A DNA stretch of 64,000 nt from Gammaproteobacteria bacterium (GCA_004172865.1 SEBV01000006.1:434001-498000); one strand, 5' to 3'; shown: positions 1 to 9,553, counted from the stretch's first letter. The notes: a model not told the origin generated them from the sequence alone. Program-made: numbers and translations.

Positions 1-2
1 AC

Positions 3-539
3 TGGTACAAAATGAAATCAGGCCGCTGTGAAAATGGCACTGCAATACCAGGTTGTGCTGGCGACCAAGGTTACACCTATTATTACGGCAACACGTTTAA
101 CCCAGCCAATCAAACAGCATTTCCTCGCGACAAATGGTTTTGTATTGAATACATGGCAAAAGCAAATACAGTAGGTGCAAACGACGGTGAGTTAGCGCTT
201 TGGAAAGATGACAAACTTGTGGGTGAATATAAAACGGGGACGCCGGTGGGACATTGGCGACGCGATGCGTTTTTGACTTTTGGTCAATGGTACAATCCTA
301 CTACCTTTGGCAGCTATCCTTTTGAAGGTTTCAATTTTAGATCGTCAGCAAATGTAAAATTTTCGTATATCTCTGTAGATGCCTACTACCAGAGAGACAC
401 TACAACCAATACAAACGCACCTGAAGCGCAAACTATTGACTACGACGACTTTGTTATTGCTAACAAACGTATTGGTTGCAAGGTGCCTTTAATGAGTCAA
501 CCAAATCCTCCGTCCGACGGAAAAATAATTTATAAATAA
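3..539 (+). CDS. C-terminal part of a secreted beta-sandwich protein (5' truncated by window edge)
   Basis: The reading frame is already open at the window edge (codons Trp-Tyr-Lys precede the first Met at position 12), so this is the 3' end of a longer gene. The visible ~178 residues are rich in aromatic residues and beta-strand-like, with a stretch reading DKWFCIEYM followed by GELALWKDDKLVGEY, then WYNP and a closing IDYDDFVIANKRIGC. Alternating strands of this kind, with a terminal strand giving DDFVIA, are typical of concanavalin A-like (jelly-roll) domains found in secreted polysaccharide lyases and LamG-type binding proteins. The catalytic part, if there is one, lies outside the window, so activity cannot be assigned. 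A hairpin terminator follows the stop codon. Confidence 0.6.
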   Translation, partial: WYKMKSGRCENGTAIPGCAGDQGYTYYYGNTFNPANQTAFPRDKWFCIEYMAKANTVGANDGELALWKDDKLVGEYKTGTPVGHWRRDAFLTFGQWYNPTTFGSYPFEGFNFRSSANVKFSYISVDAYYQRDTTTNTNAPEAQTIDYDDFVIANKRIGCKVPLMSQPNPPSDGKIIYK

Positions 540-554
540 ATTTTTTCTTACAAC

Positions 555-596
555 AAAAAATCCTAGAAACATTTATGGTTCGAGGATTTTTATTTT
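555..596 (+). terminator. Rho-independent terminator after the first gene
   Basis: Inverted repeat AAAAATCCT / AGGATTTTT separated by an 18-nt loop and followed by a T-rich run, 16 nt after the stop codon at 539. Confidence 0.6.
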
Positions 597-716
597 TAGC
601 TGCATATAAATTTAATAAACTGAATAACTAACAAACCTGCAATAAATAAGCTAGCAAGCGCACAGATATTTAATTTCGCCGCATGTAATCTAAATTTTTA
701 CATGAGAGTCATAGTT

Positions 717-2003
717 ATGTTGTTACGACTTCAGCAACTTATCTTCGCAATAGGTATCGCTTCGCTAACGGCATGCGGTGGTGGCGGTGGCGATTCGGGA
801 AATAACTCTCCCTCTCCAGTTCCTACAATGTCTTCCAGCTCCAGCAGCGCTGCTGCAAGCGCCGTCACTTCCTCAAGCAGCTCTCCATCAAATCAAAATA
901 TTGCGGCGCCACAAAATATCAATGCTGTAGCTAGCAATGCAGCGGTCGCGTTAAGTTGGGACCCAGTAGTTGGCGCAACGTCCTATAATATTTTTTACGG
1001 GACCGAACCAAATATTTTGCCGCAGAATATTAGTACCTTTCAAAATGGAACTCGTATTCAAAATGCTACGTCGCCTTACAACGTAACCGGCCTACAAAAT
1101 AATACGTTGTACTATTTTGTGGTAACGGCGGTTAAAGATTCAGATGAAAGTACAGCCAGTGCCGAAGTTAGCGCAACGCCATCTGCCAATGACATTGCCA
1201 AGCAACCTACTCCGCAAGAAGTATTGGTGATTGAATTAATTAACCGCGCGCGGTTTGACCCTTCAGCAGAGGCAACTCGTTATGGCATTGGTTTGAATGA
1301 TGGCATTACCGGCACGCAAATTACTGCCGACAAAAAGCCTCCCGTTGCGCTCAACCTATTGTTGACCGATGCAGCACGAGTACACTCGCAATGGATGCTG
1401 GACGCCGATGTGTTTTCCCACACTGGAGCTAACAATAATTCTCCGTCTGACCGCATGATCGCGGCAGGTTATAGTTTTACTGGTTCATGGAGCAATGGCG
1501 AAAATATCGCCTGGGCAGGAACAACCGCGTCGACCATTAATTTGACGAGCTACGCTTTAACTCATCATGAAGGATTATTTAAATCTCCAGGGCATAGGGT
1601 AAATATATTGGGTACCAGTTTTCGCGAGTTGGGCGTTGGTCAAAAGCAGGGTTATTTTATGACGGATGGGAAAAATTATTTGTCATCCATGCTGACAGAA
1701 GATTTCGCTAAATCCGGGAACAGTTATTTTTTAACTGGCGTTGTTTACGCAGACTCAAATAACAACCAGTTTTATGATGTGGGCGAAGGCTTATCGGGCG
1801 TTACTATCACGACCAATGGAAAGTCCTATCCGGTTTATTCAACCGGGGCTTATTCAATTCCACTCGCTGTTGGAACTTACGATCTTGTAATCACCGGCAC
1901 ACCGCTCGCGGGCACACTTAATTACCGCGTACAAATTATCAACGCCAATATCAAATTGGATGTCGTTAAAACCGGCTCCACCGCAAGCGTAAAAACCTGG
2001 TAA
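717..2003 (+). CDS. CAP/SCP-domain lipoprotein with Ser linker, Fn3 and SdrD-B-like domain
   Basis: An in-frame ATG lies at 702, but the one at 717 has GAGAG eight bases upstream and gives a clean lipoprotein signal, with the lipobox LTAC putting the acylated Cys at residue 20. Order of parts: Gly/Ser-rich linker (about 20-65), fibronectin type III-like domain (about 70-155, SLSWDP-type strand and LQNNTLYYFVVTAV), CAP domain (about 165-330), and a C-terminal SdrD-B-like beta domain (about 340-420, with DSNNNQFYDVGEGLSGV). In the CAP domain the motifs LINRAR, HSQWM, FSHTG, GENIAW and SPGHRVNIL are visible, so the His/Glu cavity residues of the family appear to be kept. CAP proteins of bacteria (YkwD-like) are secreted and of mostly unknown activity. 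It appears monocistronic. Confidence 0.85.
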   Translation: MLLRLQQLIFAIGIASLTACGGGGGDSGNNSPSPVPTMSSSSSSAAASAVTSSSSSPSNQNIAAPQNINAVASNAAVALSWDPVVGATSYNIFYGTEPNILPQNISTFQNGTRIQNATSPYNVTGLQNNTLYYFVVTAVKDSDESTASAEVSATPSANDIAKQPTPQEVLVIELINRARFDPSAEATRYGIGLNDGITGTQITADKKPPVALNLLLTDAARVHSQWMLDADVFSHTGANNNSPSDRMIAAGYSFTGSWSNGENIAWAGTTASTINLTSYALTHHEGLFKSPGHRVNILGTSFRELGVGQKQGYFMTDGKNYLSSMLTEDFAKSGNSYFLTGVVYADSNNNQFYDVGEGLSGVTITTNGKSYPVYSTGAYSIPLAVGTYDLVITGTPLAGTLNYRVQIINANIKLDVVKTGSTASVKTW

Positions 2004-2379
2004 CAATTCAGTTCTATATCGCCATTAATCACGCGAAGTTTTGCCAGCGTGATTATTGACGCAAGATTTTACTTTTCTTGCCAGTTTCCCACTTAAAACC
2101 ATCCCACCTAAGTCGCTCACGGCTTAGTGGGATAGAAATAACCACTCATCGTGTAATGATTTTATGGGCGCAGTCAGTTAGCGCTTTTAATTTTTCTCAC
2201 AATAACGATTGCTTATCGGTCCGCACAACTGAACCCAGATAAGCACAAATCCTTAACTCATGTTCTCCAGGTTGACCATATAAGATTCACCAGTTTTTGC
2301 CTGTGCCTGAGCTGGATACTTATCAATAACAATAATGATGGTTTTACCTTAGTGAACTCAGCGAACTTTCGAGGTAAAC
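2004..2379. other. 376-nt intergenic region with two hairpins
   Basis: No gene seen. It holds an inverted repeat TAATCACGC/GCGTGATTA (2026-2055), a likely terminator for the upstream CAP gene, and a second imperfect hairpin ATCCCACcTAAG/CTTAGTGGGAT (2101-2132). The remainder should contain the promoter of the di-haem oxidoreductase gene. I could not pick a convincing -35/-10 pair. Confidence 0.5.
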
Positions 2380-5300
2380 ATGTTAAACAGTTTCAAACAG
2401 CGGTGTTTTTATCTGCTCTGTTCGGTGCTATTGCTGAGCAGCAAAAACCTTTATGCGCAGGTTGATCTCGCATTAAATAAAGTTACCAGTGCTAGCACAC
2501 AAACCCAGCCCGCAACTAATGCCGTCGATGGTAATGGCGGAACGCGATGGGAATCTGCTGTAGCAACAGACCCTTCGTGGATCAGCGTCGATCTAGGCGT
2601 TCAATACGCGCTCACCAGTGTTGTGATTGATTGGGAAGCGGCGAATGCGGCCACTTATCAAGTTCAGGGATCGAGCAACGGCACCACCTGGAATACGCTC
2701 GCCACCAAAACTGGCGGCACCTTTGGTAATCATACCGATACGGTTGCGGTAACCGGCAATTATCGTTACCTACGTATTTATGGCACGGCGCGCACCAGCC
2801 AATACGGTTATTCGATCTGGTCACTTAAAGTCTATGGCGGAACAGCTGTTAACAGCAGCTCAAGCTCGTCGCCCGCGGTAAGCAGCGCTGCTTCAAGTGC
2901 AGCTGCCGGCGGGACCAACTTAGCCTTGGGCAGAACGGCAGTCGCCAGCACGGCGGTGCAAGCGGCCGGTAATGCGGTGGATGGCAACGCGGGATCACGT
3001 TGGGAATCTGCAATTAATACCGATCCATCCTGGCTTAGTGTTGACCTCGGCGCAGCCAAAACCTTAACCAGTGTGGTGATTGATTGGGAAGCGGCGAATG
3101 CTGCCAGCTATCAAGTGCAAGGTTCCAATGACAACACCAACTGGACTAACCTCGCCAGCAAAACTGGCGGTACTTTTGGTGCGCGTACCGACACCAATGC
3201 GGTTAGTGGAAGCTATCGTTATGTGCGCATTTATGGCACGGCGCGCAGCGTGGGCAACAATTGGGGCTACTCGATTTTTGAATTGAAAGTCTACGGAACG
3301 GGAGGCACCGCTAGCAGTACGCCGGTTTCCAGTGCTTCATCATCCTCTGCCAGTTCGGTTGCCTTAGGCAATATCGTTCCGCTGTTCGACAACAAAACTA
3401 TTCTCGAACCAGAGAGTGTTGTCGAGTTTGCCGATCGCGTTGAAACCACTTTCTCAGATCGCAGCCGCGACCGTCACGCACGCGAAGTTAGAACCGAAGC
3501 GCCACCCGCATTTACCGATGAAACCGGCTTTTTGCGCGCTATGGAACAAGGCAGCGGCTATGATCATTACCTGCCGCATTACTGGCTGGATCGCACCGTC
3601 ACTATCGTTATCAAAGACTACATCGCCAAAGGCGGCACCTATATTGACCTGGATATGTACAGCCAGGTGCCCATGGAAAGTACCGGTACTCGCTTCTTCT
3701 TTTACGGCGTAGGTACTGTGGCGGAATACATGAACAACACTGGCGTTACGCTTGTGCCCGGCGAAGTGAATCATTTCAAATTGTCGCTCACCCAAAACAA
3801 TCCCGTGTTGCGCGATTATTGGAAGCGCACCAATAACCAACCGCAGCGCCCGCTAAAAATTGGCGACCGCATTGAAATGGAAATCGCCCAATTCCTCGAC
3901 AGCCAAAGTGTTCACCCGGCTGGCAGTCGCAATAATTATTACGGCACCGTCATTTTGTATATGGTCGGCGGAGGCAAAGGCGATCAAGCCAACGGCATAG
4001 TGCCCTGGGTTGGTAAACCCACATTGGATACGGATGGCAACGGCAATATTCTGAAGTGCAATCCGACTTCCAATAATGAACCGACCTGCCCCACGATCTA
4101 TGACTCATTCCCGCTCGCACAAAATGGCTGGCTAGGCGGACGCACAACCTTACCCTACAACTATTCTCGCGAACCCTGGCAAGCCTTTAAACAATTGGCG
4201 GGCAATATGGGCGGCGGCAATGTAGTTGCCAGCGGTGGTAACGCGGAATTATTTATGTTGGGACGTCGTTTAGTACATACGGATATGCAAACCGGTATTC
4301 ACAGTGAATTGCCACAAAATCCCAACTTCCCGAATGATGTGCAATCCAACGAGCCCTTTGAAGCCGTGAAAAACAAAGTCGGCCCGCGCTTCTACAATGC
4401 AAGCTGCGTTGGCTGTCACTTCAATAATGGCCGTTCGATTCCGCGCGGAATTGGTGTAACCATCAACAACCAAGCCGTGAAAATTGGCAGTAATACCGCC
4501 GGTGCAGTTCACACCTTGTTTGGTAGTTCACTGCAACCCTTCAGTACCACAGGCGGGTCAGGTGTGGGTGAAGCGCAAACGCAATTGACCGGTTTTGTAG
4601 CTGCACCAAACTATGCCGATGGCTCAGTCAACAGCCTGACCAAACCCAAATACAACTTTGTAAATGGCACTGCGCCCACCTACTTCTCCGTGCGTAATAG
4701 CCCGGCATTTGTCGGTTTGGGATTATTAGAGGCCGTGCCTGAAGCGGATATTTTGGCTATAGCTGCCGCCAACAACGGGGCCGGAATTGCGGGCCGCGCC
4801 ACGAAAGTGATTGATCCTGTTACCGGCCAAACACGCTTAGGTCGCTTTGGCTGGAAAGCGGCGACGGCATCGTTGAAGCACCAAATAGCATTGGCGCTTA
4901 ATGTTGAGATGGGCGTGACCACGACCGTATATCCAAAACTGGACTGCGGTTCTGGTCAGGCGGATTGTGAAACCGGCAACGAGCTAAACAACACCGATCT
5001 CGATCATATGGTTCGCTATATCGCCACGCTCGGCGTACCCGCACGTCGCAATCTGGACGATGCCCAAGCTCTGCGCGGTGAAGTGGTGTTTGGTGAAACT
5101 GGTTGTACGAGTTGCCATAAAGCGACCTTGAAAACCAGCGCATACGCACCTTTCGCAGAATTGCGTAGCCAAACTATTCATCCATTTACCGACCTCCTAT
5201 TGCACGATATGGGCCCAGGCCTGGCGGACAATTTGGGTGAAGGCGAAGCTACCGGCGCACAATGGCGTACAGCACCTTTGTGGGGAATTGGTTTAACCGC

Positions 5301-5466
5301 AAGCGTAAGCGGAAATCGCGAAGCTTATTTGCATGATGGCCGCGCGAAAAACCTGACCGACGCGATCCTCTGGCACGATGGCGAAGCAGCCAATGCACGC
5401 AAAGCATTTGCGGCCCGCACGCAAGCCGATAAAGATGCATTGCTCAGCTTCTTAAAATCTTTGTAA
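2380..5466 (+). CDS. Secreted di-haem oxidoreductase (DHOR/DUF1111 family) with two F5/8-type C (discoidin) domains
   Basis: Signal peptide (about 1-27, ending LYAQ), discoidin/CBM32-like domain 1 (about 29-150), Ser/Ala linker, discoidin domain 2 (about 180-305), second Ser linker, then a ~700-residue di-haem domain. The two discoidin domains are near-copies (NAVDGNGGTRWES / NAVDGNAGSRWES; TSVVIDWEAANAA in both). Two c-type haem sites are visible: CVGCH at 676-680 and CTSCH at 909-913. The C-terminal half has the DHOR signatures GLGLLEAVPEADI and AYLHDGRA, related to MauG and cytochrome c peroxidase. The enzyme should act in the periplasm or outside the cell, oxidising an unknown substrate while bound to a glycan. 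It is flanked by terminators, so it is probably a single-gene unit. Confidence 0.85.
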   Translation: MLNSFKQRCFYLLCSVLLLSSKNLYAQVDLALNKVTSASTQTQPATNAVDGNGGTRWESAVATDPSWISVDLGVQYALTSVVIDWEAANAATYQVQGSSNGTTWNTLATKTGGTFGNHTDTVAVTGNYRYLRIYGTARTSQYGYSIWSLKVYGGTAVNSSSSSSPAVSSAASSAAAGGTNLALGRTAVASTAVQAAGNAVDGNAGSRWESAINTDPSWLSVDLGAAKTLTSVVIDWEAANAASYQVQGSNDNTNWTNLASKTGGTFGARTDTNAVSGSYRYVRIYGTARSVGNNWGYSIFELKVYGTGGTASSTPVSSASSSSASSVALGNIVPLFDNKTILEPESVVEFADRVETTFSDRSRDRHAREVRTEAPPAFTDETGFLRAMEQGSGYDHYLPHYWLDRTVTIVIKDYIAKGGTYIDLDMYSQVPMESTGTRFFFYGVGTVAEYMNNTGVTLVPGEVNHFKLSLTQNNPVLRDYWKRTNNQPQRPLKIGDRIEMEIAQFLDSQSVHPAGSRNNYYGTVILYMVGGGKGDQANGIVPWVGKPTLDTDGNGNILKCNPTSNNEPTCPTIYDSFPLAQNGWLGGRTTLPYNYSREPWQAFKQLAGNMGGGNVVASGGNAELFMLGRRLVHTDMQTGIHSELPQNPNFPNDVQSNEPFEAVKNKVGPRFYNASCVGCHFNNGRSIPRGIGVTINNQAVKIGSNTAGAVHTLFGSSLQPFSTTGGSGVGEAQTQLTGFVAAPNYADGSVNSLTKPKYNFVNGTAPTYFSVRNSPAFVGLGLLEAVPEADILAIAAANNGAGIAGRATKVIDPVTGQTRLGRFGWKAATASLKHQIALALNVEMGVTTTVYPKLDCGSGQADCETGNELNNTDLDHMVRYIATLGVPARRNLDDAQALRGEVVFGETGCTSCHKATLKTSAYAPFAELRSQTIHPFTDLLLHDMGPGLADNLGEGEATGAQWRTAPLWGIGLTASVSGNREAYLHDGRAKNLTDAILWHDGEAANARKAFAARTQADKDALLSFLKSL

Positions 5467-5498
5467 AACAAACTTCATAACTCTTTAATTTCACCTTC

Positions 5499-5542
5499 AC
5501 ATTTATATCAGCGACTTGGTTACTGATATAAATGTGTTTTTT
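5499..5542 (+). terminator. Strong terminator after the di-haem oxidoreductase
   Basis: Perfect 13-bp stem ACATTTATATCAG/CTGATATAAATGT with an 11-nt loop, followed by GTTTTTT. Confidence 0.85.
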
Positions 5543-5693
5543 AAAACTTCGCATTCCGCTTCTTTTCTACCCACCGTAAAAATCCGCATAAATAAAGTGG
5601 CGCCTAAATTACAAAAGATCTAGAATCAATCCGCTCATTAAACACCCATTTTAAAATCACCAAGACAGTAATTATTAACAACAGGGACTTTTT

Positions 5694-6614
5694 ATGTTCA
5701 AGCCTTTTGCCTTCGCGCTCTTCACTCTTGTTTCGCTTAACAGCCTTGCCCAATCCACCGATCAATTACCGCAAACTGAAGCTACAAGCGCAGCGCCAAC
5801 TGCAGCGGATTCATCGCAAAATAACGCTGAAAAATTTTTAGCATCGTTAAAATTTCAAACCGGAAAAATCAAATTACCCAACGACATCGCCACCCTGGAT
5901 TTGCCCGCAAATTTTCGTTACCTATCGCCAGATGATTCTGAAAAATTATTAGTGGAAGGTTGGGGCAACCCACCAGGCAACAAAACTCTGGGCATGATTA
6001 TTCCTACCGAAACCAGCCCGCTTTCTGAAGCCGGTTGGGGTGTAGTGATCAGTTACGATGAAGACGGCCACGTTAAAGACGAAGATGCTGATAAAATTGA
6101 TTACACCGCCATGCTCGAAGATTTGAAAAAAGCCAGCGAAGAAGAAAATAAAGAACGCGTTAAACAAGGTTACGCCGCCATGCATTTAGTGGGCTGGGCC
6201 GAGCAACCTAGTTACGATAAACAAGCGCGCAAACTTTTTTGGGCGAAAGAATATTCCACCGATAAAGGCGGTGTTAATTCGTTGAATTACAATATTCGCG
6301 TGCTCGGTAGAAAAGGTGTGCTGGTATTAAACGCGGTGGCGAGCATGCAACAAATATCGCAAATTAAAAACGAAATGCCTTCAATTTTGGCGGTTACTGA
6401 ATTTACCGATGGCAACCGCTACGCGGATTTCGACAACAAAGTCGATCACACTGCGGAATATGGTTTGGCAGCGTTGGTTGCTGGTGGCGTAGCAGCAAAG
6501 CTGGGGTTATTTGCGAAACTCGGCGTATTCTTACTCGCCTTCAAAAAAATTATTCTTATCGGTGTTGTTGCAGCGGGTGCGTTCCTGAAAAAAATCTTCA
6601 GCAAAAAAAGTTAA
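5694..6614 (+). CDS. DUF2167 family membrane protein
   Basis: A 306-residue protein with an N-terminal signal peptide (cleavage near SLAQ), a globular periplasmic part with the family-typical stretches KLPNDIATLDLPANFRYLSP, GWGVVISYDEDGHVKDEDA and HLVGWAEQPSYD, and hydrophobic segments near the C terminus (about 258-275 and 280-296) ending in a Lys-rich tail. This matches DUF2167, a family of uncharacterised proteobacterial membrane proteins. AGGGAC precedes the ATG. The gene stands alone, converging on the next gene, with a shared hairpin between them. Function unknown. Confidence 0.85.
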   Translation: MFKPFAFALFTLVSLNSLAQSTDQLPQTEATSAAPTAADSSQNNAEKFLASLKFQTGKIKLPNDIATLDLPANFRYLSPDDSEKLLVEGWGNPPGNKTLGMIIPTETSPLSEAGWGVVISYDEDGHVKDEDADKIDYTAMLEDLKKASEEENKERVKQGYAAMHLVGWAEQPSYDKQARKLFWAKEYSTDKGGVNSLNYNIRVLGRKGVLVLNAVASMQQISQIKNEMPSILAVTEFTDGNRYADFDNKVDHTAEYGLAALVAGGVAAKLGLFAKLGVFLLAFKKIILIGVVAAGAFLKKIFSKKS

Positions 6615-6634
6615 TCGATATTCTTTTTTATCTA

Positions 6635-6663
6635 TTAACGGGAGCGGCGTTTGCTCCCGTTAA
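6635..6663. terminator. Bidirectional hairpin between convergent genes
   Basis: Perfect 11-bp inverted repeat TTAACGGGAGC/GCTCCCGTTAA with a 7-nt loop, placed between the DUF2167 gene (+) and the convergent hypothetical gene (-). Confidence 0.65.
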
Positions 6664-6718
6664 CTCTGCAAAAAGCCTTCGTAACTTTCGTAACTGTTTC
6701 GCTCGCGATAAAATACTT

Positions 6719-7561
6719 TTACTTTTTACTTTTTAACGAAAATCCATAATCATGTATAACCGTTTGTGCTTGTACGCTTGCGACCTTAAACGTGCTTTCG
6801 CTGCATGACATGGATTTATCATCGAAGCAGATATAAAGATAATAATGATTTTCTGCAATTGCATTTGCAACCATCGCCCAAGTCAGCGCGTCTATTTTTG
6901 TTTTAACGTTTGCATGCACATATTGAAAACTTAAGGCTCGTGCGCCTTCACGTTCCCCCTTAACCGCAGCTTCAATAAAATCACCACGCACTTGCGAAAA
7001 CCGAATTAGCCACGCTGATTTATCGTCAGGATAAAGTTGATCAAGTTGTGCCGATAGTTGCGCGATATTAGCGAGATTTTCCTGAGTTTCGCTTTGCAAA
7101 GGTGCAGAATATAGCGGTGGAATAGCATTGCTATATATTTGCCACCAACGTTGTATTTCAACGTCGTGGGAATAACGCACAGAATCTGCTGCGCGTTGAT
7201 AAGAACCTGATGCGGTAGGCGCATCCGCTTGCACCGCAGAATTGGTATCAGTGCGCGAATCATTAGTAGTGGGTACAGATTTAGATTGTTCATCCACATC
7301 CGCGTCATCAGTTTTTTGAGGGTTCGCAGTGCGCGCAGAATTTATTTTATCGAATGGTTTTTTAATGTCGCGGTTATGCTGACCGTCGGAATAATGCGCA
7401 TCTGAACCATGCGGATCATTGTCCGTTGTCGCCGTGTTAACACTTAGATCAGTGAAACGGCCATTGAAAATATTGCCAACATTTAGCAAGTACAAGATAC
7501 AACCGGCAATCGCGAGAATGGCAATTGCAACCAGGGGGATTGAAGCGCGAGATTGAAGCAT
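6719..7561 (-). CDS. Hypothetical membrane-anchored protein
   Basis: The frame is open to 7624, but the ATG at 7561 has AAGGA seven bases upstream and places the only hydrophobic segment right at the N terminus (about residues 8-26, VAIAILAIAGCILYLL), as in a type II membrane anchor. The rest (about 30-280) is hydrophilic: an acidic, Asn/Asp/Ser-rich spacer to about residue 120, then a folded-looking part with WWQIYSNAIPPLYSAP and a Cys pair near the end (CFDDKSMSC). I do not recognise the family. It converges on the DUF2167 gene and is divergent from the TPR protein gene. Confidence 0.6.
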   Translation of the reverse strand: MLQSRASIPLVAIAILAIAGCILYLLNVGNIFNGRFTDLSVNTATTDNDPHGSDAHYSDGQHNRDIKKPFDKINSARTANPQKTDDADVDEQSKSVPTTNDSRTDTNSAVQADAPTASGSYQRAADSVRYSHDVEIQRWWQIYSNAIPPLYSAPLQSETQENLANIAQLSAQLDQLYPDDKSAWLIRFSQVRGDFIEAAVKGEREGARALSFQYVHANVKTKIDALTWAMVANAIAENHYYLYICFDDKSMSCSESTFKVASVQAQTVIHDYGFSLKSKK

Positions 7562-7873
7562 ATGTATTCCTTTGCGTATTCGAGCGTTAAAAAGACTGCT
7601 GCAAAATGTGCCAGCAGAATTCAACTTTCAATGCAGCCACCGTTTTTTTGGATTCCGATCCAGCTTTATGAGTATAGCTGCGAGCGCAACAATATCCCAT
7701 ATTCGTGGGTTTCGTATATCCAGCCGTTGGCCGTCCTGGCCATTTGATTTTTGTTATAGTGACTCCATATAGATGTTCACAAAGCCAACTTAAAATTGCG
7801 TTCCAGAGAACGCATTTAGATCCACAGTGTCCTAGCAGCATTCGCATCAACATGTAGATTTCGGAGCAACACA
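7562..7873. other. 312-nt divergent intergenic region
   Basis: It separates the anchored hypothetical protein (-) from the TPR protein (+) and should hold both promoters. Open frames that cross it overlap both flanking genes and have no family resemblance. No palindrome stands out. Confidence 0.4.
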
Positions 7874-8695
7874 ATGAAAGCAATTTCAGTTTACCGCGCA
7901 ACTCAAGCGTTAATTATTAGTGCTTCGCTCGCTCTTGCGAGTTTGGTGATGGCCGAGCCGTCGGCTCAGGACATCAACGACGCTCTTAAAGCGGGCGATG
8001 GCGCTAAAGCGGAACATCTTTTAAAAGAAGTGATCGCGGCACATCCCAATAGTGCCAAAGCGCATTTTAAATACTCGGAAGTCTTGGCCGCCGAGGGCCG
8101 TTTGGGTGAAGCGAAAGCTGAACTGTCAAAAGCTGAAGCGAGCGAGCCAGGTTTGGCATTTGCAAAACTTGAAGCGGTCGCTAATTTAAAACATAAAATT
8201 TATGGAAACGGTCAGGCGAGCACTGCCAATGCTACCAATCCCTTATTGAAATGGGCGGGCATCGCATTTGTCGTGTTTTTAGTGGTGATGGTATTTCGCA
8301 GTTTCCGTCGCCCGCAAATTCAACCTAATCCTAACTACGCCGCAACGGCCCAAGGGCCAAATGGTTATAGCCCGCAAAATCCTTATCCACCACAAGGCGG
8401 TTACGGCCCTCAAGGTGGCCCGGGTGTAGGTTCAGGCATTATGGGTGGCTTGGCCACGGGCGCCGCAGTGGGTGCCGGTATAGTGGCTGGAGAAATGTTG
8501 ATGCATAAAGTGTTGGATGGCGACCATTCAACTGCTAATACCGATTCCGGCTTTGCCAACAATCAAACGCCCACTACCGATTTTAGCGATATAACCGGTA
8601 ACGAATTTGTAGATTCCGATAATGGCTCATGGGATAACTCATCACTAGGCGATAGCTCATCCTTCGATAGCGATAACTCTGGCGACTGGTCATAA
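7874..8695 (+). CDS. TPR-containing inner-membrane protein with Gly-rich region
   Basis: Signal peptide (about 1-27, SLVMAE), then tetratricopeptide-type helices (about 29-115: ALKAGDGAKAEHLLKEVIAAHPNSAKAHFKYSEVLAAEGRLGEAKAELSKAEASEP in register with TPR consensus positions), one transmembrane helix (about 123-142, WAGIAFVVFLVVMVF), a Pro/Gly/Tyr-rich linker, a Gly-rich apolar stretch (about 188-212, GSGIMGGLATGAAVGAGIV) and an acidic Ser/Asp tail. GGAG lies about 9 nt before the ATG. The next gene starts ten bases after this stop, so the two are likely cotranscribed. Role unknown; TPR suggests protein binding in the periplasm. Confidence 0.75.
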   Translation: MKAISVYRATQALIISASLALASLVMAEPSAQDINDALKAGDGAKAEHLLKEVIAAHPNSAKAHFKYSEVLAAEGRLGEAKAELSKAEASEPGLAFAKLEAVANLKHKIYGNGQASTANATNPLLKWAGIAFVVFLVVMVFRSFRRPQIQPNPNYAATAQGPNGYSPQNPYPPQGGYGPQGGPGVGSGIMGGLATGAAVGAGIVAGEMLMHKVLDGDHSTANTDSGFANNQTPTTDFSDITGNEFVDSDNGSWDNSSLGDSSSFDSDNSGDWS

Positions 8696-8705
8696 GATTT
8701 TATTC

Positions 8706-9485
8706 GTGAGTTACTACGCTGCCATCGCACCAGAAAAAATTGACGTAGCATTTTTGTCTTTGGAATTGATATCCACACCCCCAAAAGGTGTGGATATTTG
8801 GTTATTGGATTTATCGAAAATTAACGCGGAAGATAGCGCAATATTTTCGTCAGTTATTTCTGAACATGAACGTGAGCGCGCGCAACAATTTAAAAAAAAT
8901 CAGCATCATTTTTTAGCAACGCGCGCCCTGCAACGACAAGCGCTTTCGCATTACACCGGAATTTCACCTGAACAATTATTAATAGCGCGCACAGATTCGG
9001 GAAAACCTTTTTTAACAAATTCATCATTTGCACTTCATTTTAATTTAAGCCATAGCGGAAATTTTGCAGCACTCGCGGTGAGCGCTCAAGGTGAAATTGG
9101 TGTGGATATTGAAACCGCCCGCAAGCGCAGTTATTTGCAAATTGTTGAACGTTTTTTTCACGTTGATGAAATCAAACAACTCCAAGGTTGCAACAAAGAA
9201 AATGAAGAACAATTGTTCTATCGTCTATGGACATTGAAAGAGGCATTTTTTAAAGCCATAGGCACAGGTATTTCGACGGGTTTGGATAAAGCTTATTTTC
9301 ATTTGCAAGATAATCAGATCGACGCGCATTTTGCAGACGCATTAAACGTGAAAAAAAGTGAATGGCAATTCCACCAGGAATTTATTGCACCTACCACAAT
9401 CGTCGCCACCGCATTGCAATCCATTGAACCTATTAGCATTCAGTGGATTGATGGTAATTCGCTGCTCGCGACGACTTTTACTTGA
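8706..9485 (+). CDS. 4'-phosphopantetheinyl transferase, Sfp type
   Basis: Transfers the phosphopantetheine arm of CoA to a Ser of acyl or peptidyl carrier proteins. The start codon is GTG. The family motifs are present: FNLSHSGNFAALAVS, the Mg-binding GVDIE (D134, E136) and the signature WTLKEAFFK (W175 to K183, with the metal-binding Glu at 179). Length (259 aa) fits the Sfp/Gsp class rather than the short AcpS class, so the target may be secondary-metabolite synthases or a broad set of carrier proteins. No PKS or NRPS gene is visible in the window. It follows the TPR gene by ten bases. Confidence 0.9.
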   Translation: MSYYAAIAPEKIDVAFLSLELISTPPKGVDIWLLDLSKINAEDSAIFSSVISEHERERAQQFKKNQHHFLATRALQRQALSHYTGISPEQLLIARTDSGKPFLTNSSFALHFNLSHSGNFAALAVSAQGEIGVDIETARKRSYLQIVERFFHVDEIKQLQGCNKENEEQLFYRLWTLKEAFFKAIGTGISTGLDKAYFHLQDNQIDAHFADALNVKKSEWQFHQEFIAPTTIVATALQSIEPISIQWIDGNSLLATTFT

Positions 9486-9553
9486 CTCAGAATTCTCCAC
9501 TGCTAGCATTGCCGCCGTGACACACTTCCACTTTCCACCATAAGAATCCAATC

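Noticed and set aside
3454..3840. 128-codon minus-strand frame inside the di-haem oxidoreductase gene
   Set aside because: Antisense shadow of a GC-rich coding region with no independent start signals.
7587..7901. 104-codon minus-strand frame between two divergent genes
   Set aside because: Overlaps the starts of both real genes and shows no domain; the neighbouring frames explain the region better.
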